Part shown: one piece after another, positions 46,611-59,033 of the stretch
Numbering within the stretch: position 1 is the first letter of the stretch
How the letters are laid out: each line of letters begins with the position of its first letter
NCBI GenBank assembly: GCA_013180625.2
Contig: SNVD02009651.1
Coordinates: 1-64,000, forward strand
DNA length: 64,000 nucleotides
Direction: 5' to 3'
Source: Boswellia sacra
Lineage: Eukaryota; Streptophyta; Magnoliopsida; Sapindales; Burseraceae
Program-made: the position numbers and the translations under genes
Notes under the pieces: model-generated
What the model saw: only the letters and a program-made list of their open reading frames with translations
What the model was told of the DNA's origin: nothing
Databases searched by the model: none

Positions 46611-49600
46611 ATGCTTACTAAAATATTGTCAATCCTGTTTCTCTTCTCTGGTTTCTCTTTTGCGTCTGACATTATTAGGTCATCCCAGTCCCTTGGTGAT
46701 GGCAGGACACTCGTTTCATATGGTGGAACCTTTGAGCTAGGTTTCTTCAGTCCTGGCAGTTCCAAGAATCGTTACTTAGGAATCTGGTACACGAATATCC
46801 CAGGTCAAACTGTTGTTTGGGTTGCAAACCGACATAACCCCATCAATGACTCGTCTGGTTCGCTGATGATAGACACCACAGGCAATCTTGTTTTAATGGG
46901 CCAGGACAGGAGTATCGTGTGGTCAGCGAACTTGACAGGAGAAGTACAAAACCCAGTGGTAGCACAGCTCCTGGATACAGGAAATCTTATTCTAAGAGAT
47001 GAACAAGATGGCGATTCGGGAAGCTATTTGTGGCAAAGCTTTGACTATCCATCTGATACATTGCTACCAGGGATGAAGCTGGGATGGGACTTAAAGAGTG
47101 GATTTGAGCGGCGTCTATTATCATGGAAGAGCCCAGATGACCCATCACCTGGAGACCTTACTTGGGAGATAGAAGCACAAGAAAATCCAGAGGTAGTTAT
47201 GTGGAAGGGCTCAGAAAAGTTCTACAGGAGTGGCCCATGGAATGGCCTTAGATTCAGCGGTGCGCTAGCGTTGAGGCCAAATCCAGTTTTTATGTTCAGC
47301 TTTGTCTCTAATGAGGATGAGTTGTATTATACGTTTAACGTGCTAGATAAATCAGTAATCTCAAGGATTGTTATGAGCCCAACTAACTATAAACGTGAAA
47401 GACTAACATGGAGTGAAGTAGAACAAAGTTGGAAGGTTTATGCAGAAGTTCCAAGAGATCGTTGTGACACTTATGGGCTTTGTGGTGCATATGGGATCTG
47501 TATGATCAGTCAATCACCGATTTGCCAATGTTTAAATGGATTCAAGCCTAAGTCAGAGCAATATATGGATTGGTCTCAAGGTTGTGTTCGTAACAAGCCA
47601 CTGAACCTCTCAAGATTAGACGATTTTGTCAGATTTGATAGACTGAAATTGCCAGATGCTACAAGTTCTTGGGTTAACAACAGTATGAATCTCAGAGAAT
47701 GCAGCGACAAATGCATACAGAACTCTTCTTGTATGGCATACTCAAATTCAGACATGACAGGAGAAGGCACCGGCTGCACCATGTGGTTCGGTGATTTGAT
47801 AGATATGAGACAGTTTTCAATTGGTGGGGAAGACTTATATATTCGAATGGCTTCTTCTGAGCTAGGTATTGGCTTCATTTTGTTTATTTCACTCTTTAAT
47901 GAGCATCTGTGTGCCACCGAATTTGGATCACCAATTCCGTTTCTTTTCTCTTTTTAAATTTTCGACTTTTATACACGGAGGCAGCACTATGTAATCACCC
48001 CATAAACTGATTTCTAACAATAATTTCTACACATTACTTCGTTGTCATCTGGCTATATTTTGCCTGACTGTTCTCCTTTGCTATGTGAACGTTGTCCATC
48101 AAGGTACAAATGAGCCAAAGATGAAAATAGTAGTGTTAGTTGCTACTGTCATTGCCGTGGTTATTGGGATGCTTATAATTGTAGTGAGCGGCTGTTACGT
48201 TCACAAAAGCAGAAAAAAAGCAGTAGGTAAAGTTTCTCTGTTCACCTTAAAAAATCTATGGTCATTTCTTTGTATTTCTGCAGCAATTTTCTTTCAGTAA
48301 AACTTTCCAGTGAGGATTAATTGCTTACATTTTTAACCGTCTATGATTAAATATAAAACGGAATAGAGTCGTCTTAGAACAGAATGATGGAATTGAATAC
48401 TATCTGCTATTTATGCTTCATACTATTTCATTATTTATAATTAATATTATCTACCATTTCACAGAAAACAACAGGGAAACTTACCGGGAAAATGACCAGG
48501 ACCTCCCATTGTTTAAGTGGGCTACAATTGCTGATGCCACCAATAACTTTTCAATCAAGAACAAGCTTGGAGAAGGTGGCTTTGGATCTGTACACAAAGT
48601 AAATTTCCAACATGCTATTCAAACAATGATATCAAGTTACCAACAAGTACTTAATAAGCTTAGAATACCATCACTCATTTCACAAAATACTTTTTCCAGG
48701 GCACACTAGCGGAAGGACAACAAATTGCTGTTAAGAGACTGTCAAGGATTTCAGGACAAGGATTAAACGAGTTCAAAACTGAAGTTATACTGATTGCCAA
48801 GCTACAGCATCGAAATCTTGTAAAGCTCCTCGGTAGCTGCATTGACGGAGAGGAGAAATTGCTGATCTACGAATTCATGCCCAACAAAAGCCTCGACTTC
48901 TTCATTTTCGGTCTGCACCCCTCAAAAGTCTAACCCTTATGAATTCAGCTGCCCTGGTGCAACTCTTATTATATACAGACATTTCTAATGTTCACCAAAA
49001 GTCTTTTTTCTTTCATTTACTCTTATCTTTCTTTTATGAAAATTCAAGTAAGGCGTCATACTAACCTAAATATGGCACTTGTCAGATCAAACAAGACCCA
49101 AGTTATTGGACTGGTCCAAGCGTTTCCATATTATCTGTGGGATTGCAAGGGGTCTTTTATATCTTCACCAAGATTCTAGATTAAGGATTATACATAGAGA
49201 TCTCAAAGCAAGTAATGTATTACTTGATCATGAGATGAACCCAAAAATTTCAGATTTTGGCTTGGCAAAAACCTGCAGTGGAGATCAGACTGAAGGAAAC
49301 ACAAATAGAGTGGTTGGAACATAGTATGTATTTCTAGTAAAATGATCTTTATAGTTCACTTCCATTCAATAATGAATTTTCTCTGTCTATGATCTTCTCC
49401 AGTGGTTATATGGCACCAGAATATGCTAGTGATGGGCTATTCTCAGTAAAATCAGACGTATTTAGTTTTGGAATTTTGTTGCTGGAGATAGTAACTGGAA
49501 TCAGAAACAGAGGATTTTATCATCCAGACCACAGCCTTAGCCTTCTAGGATATGTAAGTTAAAAGCATTCCATTGCTTTCAACTAAAGTTTCAGGAACAA

Positions 49601-49972
49601 TTTCAACCTGTTGACATAATTTAGACTAACAAATTATATATGACAAGGGGTTTTGATATGATTTAGGCATGGAAATTGTGGAAAGAAGACAAACCTTTGG
49701 AATTGATTGATTCTGTCCTGAATGAATCATGCATTCTGTCAGAAGTCCTACGATGCATCCACATTAGTCTCCTATGCGTGCAACAGTATCCAGAGGACAG
49801 GCCAAACATGTCTTCTGTGGTTCTGATGTTGGATAGCGAGAGCACATTGCCTCAGCCCAGACAACCCAGTTTCCTGATAGACAGGAGGTCTCTTGAACCA
49901 GAGTTTGCAACAATCAAGCGTGAATCATCTTCAACCAATCACATCACTATCTCACTGTTGGAGGGTAGATAG
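46611..49972 (+). CDS. G-type lectin S-receptor-like serine/threonine kinase, SRLK copy 3 (intact, 805 aa)
   Basis: Exons: 46611-47865, 48104-48226, 48465-48598, 48700-48910, 49086-49323, 49403-49553 and 49667-49972; 2418 nt, one frame, GT-AG borders. Signal peptide [21 protein letters not shown]-lectin ([16 protein letters not shown]); S-locus glycoprotein (WNGLRFSGA); EGF-like [36 protein letters not shown]; membrane helix [23 protein letters not shown] kinase with [11 protein letters not shown], Lys516, HRD Asp613, DFG Asp631 and GYMAPEYA. Slightly shorter than its neighbours through a shorter N-terminus and juxtamembrane segment. The glycine loop ends SVHK rather than the family's PVYK. 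The extracellular half is clearly more diverged from copies 1 and 2 than the kinase C-terminus, which is nearly that of copy 2, suggesting gene conversion or chimeric duplication (inference). Confidence 0.93.
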
Positions 49973-50157
49973 TTTTTTTTTTTTTTAATTATATGTCTCA
50001 TTGCACGTTTCATATTTGGACTGAATGAAAACTGCTGAGGCTGGATTCAGTCTATTGGGTAAGCTGTCATGTGTGTTTTACTTTAGCCTGGATTCAGTTT
50101 ATTGGATGAGCTGTCATGGGTGTTTTATTTCTACTTCCTAGCCCACATCAGCATGGC
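49973..50157. other. 3' flank of SRLK copy 3
   Basis: T-run and downstream DNA parallel to 45039-45210. It contains two similar units with CTTTAGCCTGGATTCAGT...GCTGTCATG. No gene. Confidence 0.5.
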
Positions 50158-50165
50158 ATCCAGAA

Positions 50166-50986
50166 TAGCGGTGACAATTTTCAACACGACATGCGAACAC
50201 GACTTGACACGACACGGGTTTAAGCGGATTTAGGTTTTGGCATATTCGTGTTCGTGTCGTGTTCGTGTTGAAGATGTCAACCCGTTTAATAATCGTGTCG
50301 CGTTCGGGTTGAGAGCTTCAACACGCGAACACGATTATGACACGACACGATTATGACACGAATACGATTATGACACGAGTAACACGAATAACACGAATAC
50401 ATATTATACACTATTGACACAATAACACAATTAACACGAATATTGACACGAACACGATTATGACACGAGTAACACAAATACATGTTATACACGATTGACA
50501 CGATAATACGATTAACACGAATATTGACATGATTACATATTAAATTTAAAAATACTAAATTTTTTAGACATATTAGTCCCCACATGTATCCAAATTTTAA
50601 AATAAAAACAGAATTTTAAAAACCTAATAAATTTTAAAACTTAGGATATTTTTGTCATTTAACAAAAATTAGAAACATAATTCTGTAACGTGTCATAATC
50701 GTGTTAATGGGTCATAATCGTGTTAACGGGTCATAATCGTGTCAATAATGTAAACGTGTCTTAATTGTGTTAAATGGCTCGTATTCGTATCTCACACAAT
50801 TACGACCCGTTTATTATTCGTTTTAGCGTGTCGTGTCGTGTTATCCATTTAATAATCATGTCGTGTTCGTGTCGTGTCACAGTGACACGAATAATAAACA
50901 GATCGTGTTCATATTGGGTCAATCTTTATCGTGTCACAGCTCGACACGATACGAACACGACCCACGAATACAAATTGTCATCTCTA
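50166..50986. mobile_element. hAT-type non-autonomous DNA transposon, 821 bp
   Basis: Ends TAGCGGTGACAATTT and, inverted, TAGAGATGACAATTTG. Flanked by an exact 8-bp target duplication ATCCAGAA (50158-50165 and 50987-50994). The paralogous flank of SRLK copy 2 (45201-45220) has a single, uninterrupted site. The body is rich in GACACGA/CGTGTC words in both orientations, giving strong self-complementarity. No transposase; ORFs there are repeat artefacts. Confidence 0.92.
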
Positions 50987-50994
50987 ATCCAGAA

Positions 50995-51702
50995 CCTTTC
51001 ATCAATCATCTGACAACCTGTGTTATAGAACCATTCGAAACGACTCCATTTGTCATTTTATGACAATTGGCCAATTTATGACTTCAAAATTCACCAAGCT
51101 TAAATCTATCATTGTTACTTTGCTTGTATTATATATGGTGATTATGGGTACTCCAAAATAATTTCATATTCTGAAGCTGTCAAATTCCCTTTTAATTCTG
51201 GCACATAAACTTAGTACCACAAGAAATTAATGCCACCCACGATAAGAACGCTCTAGATATAGACGTGATGTTCTCTGTTTGAGGACCCGTGACTGGTGGA
51301 GAGTTACATTAAATAAAGAGATACGTATGAGTCAATTACTTCTGCACACATGTAAAGTATTAAGTCAATTGTGTCCCTTTCCAATGTGGAAATTTGGGGC
51401 TCTTATGATAAAAGAATGTCATATCCTAGACCACCCTAATTGTAGGACATTGAGAAAAAAAAAAAAAAAAAAACTGTTGGGAGGAAGGTGCCCGTTATGG
51501 GACAACTGTTGGGGTATATATGTTAAAAAAGAAAATTTTTTGGTTCGCGTAAAACGCAAAAATTTAATGCTCAACAACCGATGAATATTAGAGGTTTATG
51601 AAATGTAAGTCAAGGTCAGTAGCTATTAAGTCAATGTCGTTCTACATGGGCTATTATCTTTTTGTTTTATCCTCAAATCGTTGCAATGAGCGACAGACAC
51701 CA
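50995..51702. promoter_or_regulatory. Upstream region of SRLK copy 4, with W-box cores
   Basis: Two AGTCAA motifs (51330-51335 and 51363-51368; TTGACT on the minus strand); the nearer is 335 bp before the start, as in the other copies. An A17-type run lies near 51454-51472. An in-frame ATG at 51598 exists, but homology starts at 51703. Confidence 0.4.
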
Positions 51703-54700
51703 ATGGATTTTATTTCTATATTGTTTACCTGCTACAGGTTACTGTTTTTCTTCTTTGGACTCTCGTGTGCAGTTGATACAATTAGTTCCTCGCAGTCTCT
51801 TAGTGATGGCAGGACTCTGGTTTCAAACGATGGAAGCTTTGAGCTTGGTTTCTTCAGTCCTGGTAGTTCCAAGAATCGTTACTTGGGAATTTGGTACAAG
51901 AACATACCGGGAAAAACGGTTGTTTGGGTAGCAAACCGTCTCAACCCCATTAATGATTCTTCTGGCTTCTTGATGATAAACCGCACTGGCAATCTTGTTC
52001 TGATGAGCCAGAACCAGAGTGTTGTTTGGTCAGCAAATATGAGTAAAGTAGTCCGGAGTCCGGTAGCGGAGCTTTTAGATTCAGGAAACTTTGTGCTACG
52101 AGATGGACAAAAAGGTGATTTGGGAAGTTATTTGTGGCAAAGCTTTGACTATCCATCTGATACTTTTCTACCAGAAATGAAGCTGGGGTGGGACTTAAAG
52201 ACTGGTTTTGAACGGCGTATAACAGCTTGGAGGAGCCCAGATGACCCTTCTCCCGGAGACTTTACTTGGGGATTGGAACGAAAAGATGTTCCTGAGGTAG
52301 TTATGTGGAAGGGTTCAACAAAATTTTACAGAGGGGGTTTCTGGAACGGCAATGGATTCAGTGGCGCACCAGAGTTGAGGCCTAACCCGGTTTTTAAGTT
52401 CACCTTTGTCTCTAACGAGGATGAACTGTACTACATGTTCAATCTGACAAATAAATCAGTAATCTCAAGAATTGTCATGAACCAATCCAACTATATACGT
52501 GAAAGATTCGTATGGAGTGAAGAAACTCAAACCTGGTCGGTATATGCAACTGTTCCTAGAGATCGCTGTGATAGCTATCGTCTTTGTGGTGCCTATGGGG
52601 TTTGTATCCTTAGTGCATCACCGATTTGCCAATGTTTAGAGGGATTCAGGTCTAAGTCAGCAGACGGCATGGACTGGTCTCAAGGGTGTGTGCGCAGTAG
52701 GCCACTTGACTACTCTAAATCAGATGGCTTTATCAAGTCTGATGGGTTGAAATTGCCGGATGCTACGCGTGCTTGGATGAACAAAAGTATGAATCTCAAG
52801 GAATGCAAGGAGAAATGCTTAGAGAACTCTTCCTGTATGGCATACACAAACTCAGATATTACTGGAGGAGGCAGTGGCTGTATCATGTGGTTTGGTGATC
52901 TGATTGATATAAAACAGTTTCCAGCTGGTGGACAGGACTTATATGTTCGAGTGTCTGCTGCAGAACTAGGTAAAGGCCTTATTTTTTTTCTAACTTACTA
53001 TTCAATGGGCATTTGGGTCTGAGAGTGATATCAGTTCACCATCTTACTTTCATTTTGTTGCTGAAATAGAGCAACATAGGCCTACATAGTTCACCTGCTT
53101 TAGCTTTCTGTGTATGTATGTATTTTATTTTTCTGGGACTTGACTATATCTATATGTCCTTTGCTATATCACTATTGTGCATCAAGGAGCAAGAGATGGG
53201 AATAAGAAGAATATACTAGTGATCGTTCTTACTACCATAACTGTGGTTGGTGGGGTGCTTGTGCTCATACTTGGATATTACATTTACAAAAGAAGGACAA
53301 ACTTAGTAGGTGATATTACTCTGCTTGCCTTCACAAATTTATTGCCTTTGTTTAAGAATTTGATTGAATGATATCAATTTCTTTACAGTCAATTTTTTCT
53401 CCGAGTATCGTTTAGATTATCACATACTCAATTAAAGTTTGTCACAAAATGGACAATTTGTGAATGCCTAGTGAATGAAATCATGAAGGGCACAGATAGT
53501 TATCCATCAAAAATTTTCAATATACAAAACAATATTTACATATAGGGAGTTCTCATTTTTAATGACTTCTTTTCCTTAAAAATTAAAATAGGGAATGATA
53601 ATTAAACACTGTGTACAAGTACTGGTCCTAAATTCAAGCCACGGAATATGTCATATCCAAGTTTTTACTGTTTGAAAAGTTGCCATATGATTTATAATAT
53701 TTCTTATCATATAGAGCTGAACCAAGCTTCTTGAACCAGTGAAATGAGCCTTGAGGCAGAATTCTGGGCTAGCTCCGAACTCAGTCTTTAGGCAGGGTTC
53801 TGGACTAGCTTGACACTTCCCCTTAATGCTTCCTTTTCCGTTTAATTAGTTAATAAATAGCACATTCTTCTTAACACACTAGTTAATCTGCCATATGTTT
53901 TATGCTTTGAACGTGGATGTTGTGTTTATTCATTGTATTTTCCTTTAAAATCAACTGAAAAACTGGTTATTTGGATATTTTTTATTCTATTTTCCAGATA
54001 AATAACCTTTTGTTTGCAATAGACAGTTGGAAACATAAAGATTTGTGCATAAATATTCTTCAGTTAATTTAGTTTGATACTATATTATATAGCAATCTTG
54101 TTCATATGGTTAACATGTCCTTATTTCTGGGAAAGCAGAGAACAGTAGGGAGAGCTTTCACAGAAATGAGGATCAAAAAGAAGACATGGAGCTTCCACTT
54201 TTTGAGTTGGACACAATTTCGAAGGCCACCAACAATTTTTCAGTGAGCAACAAGCTTGGAGAAGGGGGCTTTGGACCTGTATACAAAGTAAATTGTCACA
54301 CTCAGTGAAATGACCATAAGAATGAATTACTAGTTTTACCCAAGTGAACCATGACTCATTTCACAAATATCTTTTCCAGGGTACACTAGCAGATGGACAC
54401 GAAATCGCAGTGAAAAGGCTCTCAAAGATTTCTGGGCAAGGATCAAATGAGTTCAAAAATGAAGTTATACTGATTGCCAAACTACAGCATAGGAATCTTG
54501 TGAAGCTCCTTGGTTGCTGCATTCAGGAAGAGGAGAAAATGCTGATATATGAATTCATGCCTAACAAGAGCCTGGACATCTTAATTTTTGGTATGGATCC
54601 CAAAGAGTTTTAGAGCTTACAAATTCATCTGGTTTATCATATCTCTATTATAGGCAACTTGTATGTTTCATTTGATGATTTATGGACAACAAAGGACTAA

Positions 54701-55621
54701 CCTGAATATAGTACTTGACAGATAAAACAAGAAGTAAGCTATTAGACTGGTCCAGGCGTTTCCACATTATTTCTGGGATAGCTAAAGGTCTTCTCTATCT
54801 TCATGAAGATTCTAGATTGAGGATTATACATAGAGATCTCAAAGCAAGTAATGTATTACTTGATCAAGAGATGAATCCTAAAATTTCAGATTTTGGCTTG
54901 GCAAGAACTTTTGGTGGAGATGAGACAGAAGGAAACACAAAAAGAGTGGTAGGAACTTAGTAAGTATTTCCTTTTCTCTTCATCTTATCTTTCACTAAAC
55001 TTGCAGATTGGCAAAACCCTTTTTCCAAATTCTAATGATCTTTCTACAGTGGTTATATGGCACCAGAATATGCTAGTGATGGACTATTCTCAGTGAAGTC
55101 TGATGTGTTCAGCTTTGGTGTCTTAATGCTGGAGATAATAAGTGGAATGAAAAACAGAGGATTTTATCACCCAGATGAAAGCCTTAACCTTATAGGATAT
55201 GTAAGTGAAAAGAAATGCATTCCTTTCAGCAAATTTCTGTCACCTTTTGATATGATTCGAACCAATAAATCGTAATTGACAAAGTTTTTTTCTTTTTTTT
55301 CTCTTTATGTTCTAGGCATGGAAACTGTGGAAAGAAGGCAAACCTTTAGAACTGCTTGATTCAGTCTTAGGTGAATCCTGCAATTTATCAGAAGTGGCAC
55401 GCTGCATCCAAATTAGTCTCTTATGTGTGCAACAGTATCCAGAGGACAGGCCAAACATGTCATCTGTGGTTCTCATGTTGGGTAGTGAAAGCTCATTGCT
55501 TCAGCCAAAACAACCTGGATTCTTGTTAAACAGGAAATCATTTGAACCAGACTTTTCATCAAGCAAGCCTGAATCATCTTCAACCAATGATATCACTATC
55601 TCACTCTTGGAGGCTCGCTAG
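51703..55621 (+). CDS. G-type lectin S-receptor-like serine/threonine kinase, SRLK copy 4 (intact, 814 aa)
   Basis: Exons: 51703-52969, 53187-53309, 54139-54287, 54380-54590, 54722-54959, 55050-55200 and 55316-55621; 2445 nt in one frame. The frame is open up to an ATG at 51598, but the aligned paralogs start at MDFISIL (51703), which begins a good signal peptide ([11 protein letters not shown]). B-lectin ([22 protein letters not shown]), EGF-like [36 protein letters not shown], membrane helix [26 protein letters not shown] kinase with [11 protein letters not shown], Lys525, HRD Asp622 and DFG Asp640. The tail ends ITISLLEAR. It is the most diverged intact copy; intron 2 is long (829 bp) and holds two imperfect ~60-bp-spaced units (GCAGAATTCTGGGCTAGCTC and GCAGGGTTCTGGACTAGCTT). 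It is the rightmost receptor of the array. Confidence 0.93.
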
Positions 55622-57637
55622 CTTTTAACTGCAATATGCCTCATTCTAAATCCAACTCATAGATATTAGTCCTATTTAGACATAGACTCTGTATAGGTCT
55701 CTTCCTAAGCAATTCATATTGCATATCAATATCGAAGTTAGTTTTACCATCCGAACTCTGACAGTCAGATTGAAACAAAATGACCCCAATTCTTTGTAAT
55801 TGATTGTTACCAAATTGACTTAATGATTTCAGGTTTTTATATGATTGTCACCTTTGATATTTAAAAGAGTCTCAACTCTAACTCTCTTTAGATTTTTTGT
55901 TGTTTTCATTTTGAAGATTTGGCATGCAATCTATGAAGTCTAATTCAACTTGCATGCCAACTCTACCCTGTCTGATATGATAGATTTCAATCCTTTTCAA
56001 GATGACTGAACAAACCGTTAATTTTGATAATGATTGTTTCCCTGCTCAATGAGCAATCTGTCACCAAGACTGGATCACCCAGTTCAACCATTGGCTTCAT
56101 TGCTTTCCTCTTTTTGTATTTCATAACGATCAGTTATGATGTAAATGTGATATTCATTCTATATCATATTTGAATAATCAATAAATTAATTAAGATCTTG
56201 TTTATATTTGCATGATATCATAACCTGTGATCATGAATCTATATCTCAAATAAACATAACTTCACTTCCCTTACTAACTTTCTGGGGTCACTTTACATTT
56301 CCGCAAAACAGTTGTACCTACACAAGCATATACTGGTCTCTCCTGTGTACCCCAAAAGAAAGGCAAAGTGGCAGAAAGTACATATATAGCAGCCATGAAA
56401 CTTGCCGTGCCTGGAAGGAATGTGTTGCCATATAAAAAGAGAACAACCAACACTTTACATATATTAATATCAGATGTCTTTGTTCTGAATTTTCTGATAA
56501 CATAATGCAGGAAACATCAATGATAATCAAAACCAGCTAGCTATGGTCAAAATGTGTTACTTTCTGAACAAGGCAACAAGATTGAACATTATGGGAGGCA
56601 ACAAGCTGACAAAGCTTCTCTACGAATAGAAGACTCCTGGAGCCAAAGCCAATATCTGATGCCCCATTTTCATGCACTTGACGTGGACCCCTTGTAAGCA
56701 TCATGAAGGATATAGATTATCATCATGATAGTGAGATATTGAAGTAGCCAGAGGTTCCTGATAGTTCAAGAAAACAAGAGACCTGTAAAGTTTGCTTTTG
56801 TTTCTCTATCGTAATTCTACAACAAACCCTTTTAAGCATTCTTGCTAAAATTGTCTCTTAATGTTTCAATCAATTAAAATCTTAGTTTTGGAGAAAAATT
56901 ACATTTGTGACATGACATGATCACAAAAGCAGAACGTCTAAGTTACGTCCTCTTATGGCTTGCTCAACTTTCATTATTAATTCATTCGAATCAAAGATTC
57001 AATAGAATATTTATCACATCATTTTATAATATAAATTTTTGGACTTTTTGGAGTTTCCAATAAAAACATTGAAGATGATTTTGTAGAAAATATTGTTGTA
57101 GACTCATTCTCTCCTATCCACAAAAAGTTTTGATTTTGAAGTCTTGGGATGTATTTTTGCAATGTCAATGGGATTTAGAATATCGAATTTCATTTTCTTT
57201 TTAAGGATTCAACGTGGAAAAATTTCATGCCTATGTATTGCTGTGGTTGGGGTGAGATCAGGATGATAATTAAAACACTTTTGCTTGATTAATTAAGGGT
57301 TCGTTATTTGAGTAAATAATTTTCCTCCATCTTAATTTAAAAGTTTGAATTTTTAATGTAATGTTTCTTTTGGTTGGGCGTTTCGTTTTATGATTAATGT
57401 TCTTCTATCTCAGATCTTCTTTGTTATTTGTATCGTTAAATGAATTTTTGGGTATTGTTAAACACTCTCAATCTCTTTTAAGATATTGGCAACATAAAAC
57501 GATAAGTTGATATCCACTTAATTTATTTGTGTTTTCTATAACTGTGAAATCAAGTGTGAAAATTAATTGGGCAAGCAAATATTTTAGCATGAAAAATGGA
57601 ATCAAAGGGAGGTGCCATTTGTTGACCCAAATTGGAG
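55622..57637. other. Intergenic DNA right of the receptor array
   Basis: No supportable gene. 55622-55680 shares the post-stop block (AATATGCCTCATTC) with pseudogene 5. The rest is single-copy-looking AT-rich DNA; short ORFs (for example 56208-56435) show no domain. Confidence 0.6.
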
Positions 57638-57645
57638 GACTTTGA

Positions 57646-57701
57646 CAGGGCGGATTCAGACTTTACACTTTAATAAAGGTGTCAAGAAAAAAAAATTAAA
57701 A

Positions 57702-57743
<42 letters not shown>

Positions 57744-57875
57744 GGGGACCATCGAAAATAAAACGTAATTATCGAACCAAAAACTTAAGGAAATTATTAT
57801 AAAACTTAGGACTTTTCAAATTTTGCAGGGCCAGGGCCACCCTGGCAGGCTGGTCACTGTATAAATCCGCCCCTG
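57646..57875. mobile_element. hAT-type MITE, 230 bp
   Basis: Ends CAGGGCGGATT and, inverted, CAGGGGCGGATTT. Flanked by GACTTTGA (57638-57645) and GACTTTGG (57876-57883), an 8-bp target duplication with one mismatch. Inside are A-runs and an (AT)n microsatellite (57711-57741). No ORF. Confidence 0.85.
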
Positions 57876-57883
57876 GACTTTGG

Positions 57884-59024
57884 GTTCCATAAGCAGCTGA
57901 TACAAAACTAGATGTATATTGTATAAGCGTTTGACGTTATACGTAAAATTGACTTCTTCCAAACAATATAATGCTTGACAGCTTCCTGTATATCGATGGA
58001 CAGCTAATTTCCAGAGACTGCTTTTATTTGAATTTGAGCTCCAAACAATAAGCTCCACCAATTAAGGCCAATGGCGCCGTGGACCATGTCGTGGCATGGT
58101 CCATTAACCAACTCAGTCCTCTAACTCCTCGTTAGTCACGGCATCAAATGTTAGTTTTTAGCTCCACTTAGCACAATTAATGAATCTTTATGAGGTTTGG
58201 AGAGTAGTCAAATTTTTTGGTTTAGCTATACCCCTTTTTTTAACACTAATTTCGAGTTGTTGAATAAGACGGCAATATAGTGAGTAAGGTTTGTTCAATA
58301 AGTCGAACATTTTATTCTACTTTATCCAGTATTGATGGAGAACCAAAAAAAAAAAATTTGCCCAACAAGTTGTCGAAGGTCATCGAATCATGGAACAATT
58401 TGTTCGACATCTTTCTTAACAACTCTATAATTCGATAAAATATGAATTTAGTTGTTTTTAACATTTTTTTGTGAGATTTTGAGTTGGATTTGTATAGAAT
58501 ATCAAAAGAAATCCTTGATTGGGATATTTTTAAAACTTGTAATGTGGAAGGAATTTAAGCAAACCCTTGGTGGTTTAGATTCAAAAGCAATCACCGCTGA
58601 CATATTGGAAACATTTCAGTGCTTTAGTGTTGGTATTCAAATCATAAACAGAAATTTACCGTGGAAACATTTCTGGCTTCCAAATTAGAATGATTGCGAG
58701 ATGCATTTTCTTGACTAAAAATAAGACCTGTTAAATAAAATAGAAACTTACATGACATTTTCTCATTTTTATCCAAAATTTTCGTTCTCATCCAAATATC
58801 TATGTTACCATCTGCATGTAATAAAAAGACCCTTAACATATTAAACGCCTTAAAATTAAAATGTAATAATTGTTATCTCATGATTTAAGCAAAAATTTAT
58901 TTATCAAGGTAATATAATATTCTTAACAAACTTTTATTATATGGATCATGAGATAATTTAGTGAGTAATATAATAATACCACACTATTTGAGATGAAAAT
59001 TTAAGAAAATTATCATAGTCTTAA
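57884..59024. other. Intergenic DNA, nothing recognised
   Basis: AT-rich, with short ORFs lacking domains. No repeat partner was found in this window. Confidence 0.55.
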
Positions 59025-59033
59025 TAAATAATA

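Noticed and set aside
47866..47957. Continuation of the copy 3 first-exon ORF
   Set aside because: It is intron read-through; the CTAG|GTATTG donor at 47865 matches the position and phase in all paralogs.
50286..51063. Overlapping ORFs on both strands of about 75-100 codons
   Set aside because: They come from the GACACGA-rich hAT-like element and have no domain; both strands are open because the repeat lacks stop words.
51598..51702. Upstream ATG extending SRLK copy 4 by 35 residues
   Set aside because: The extension has no match in paralogs and would bury the signal peptide; the homologous start is 51703.
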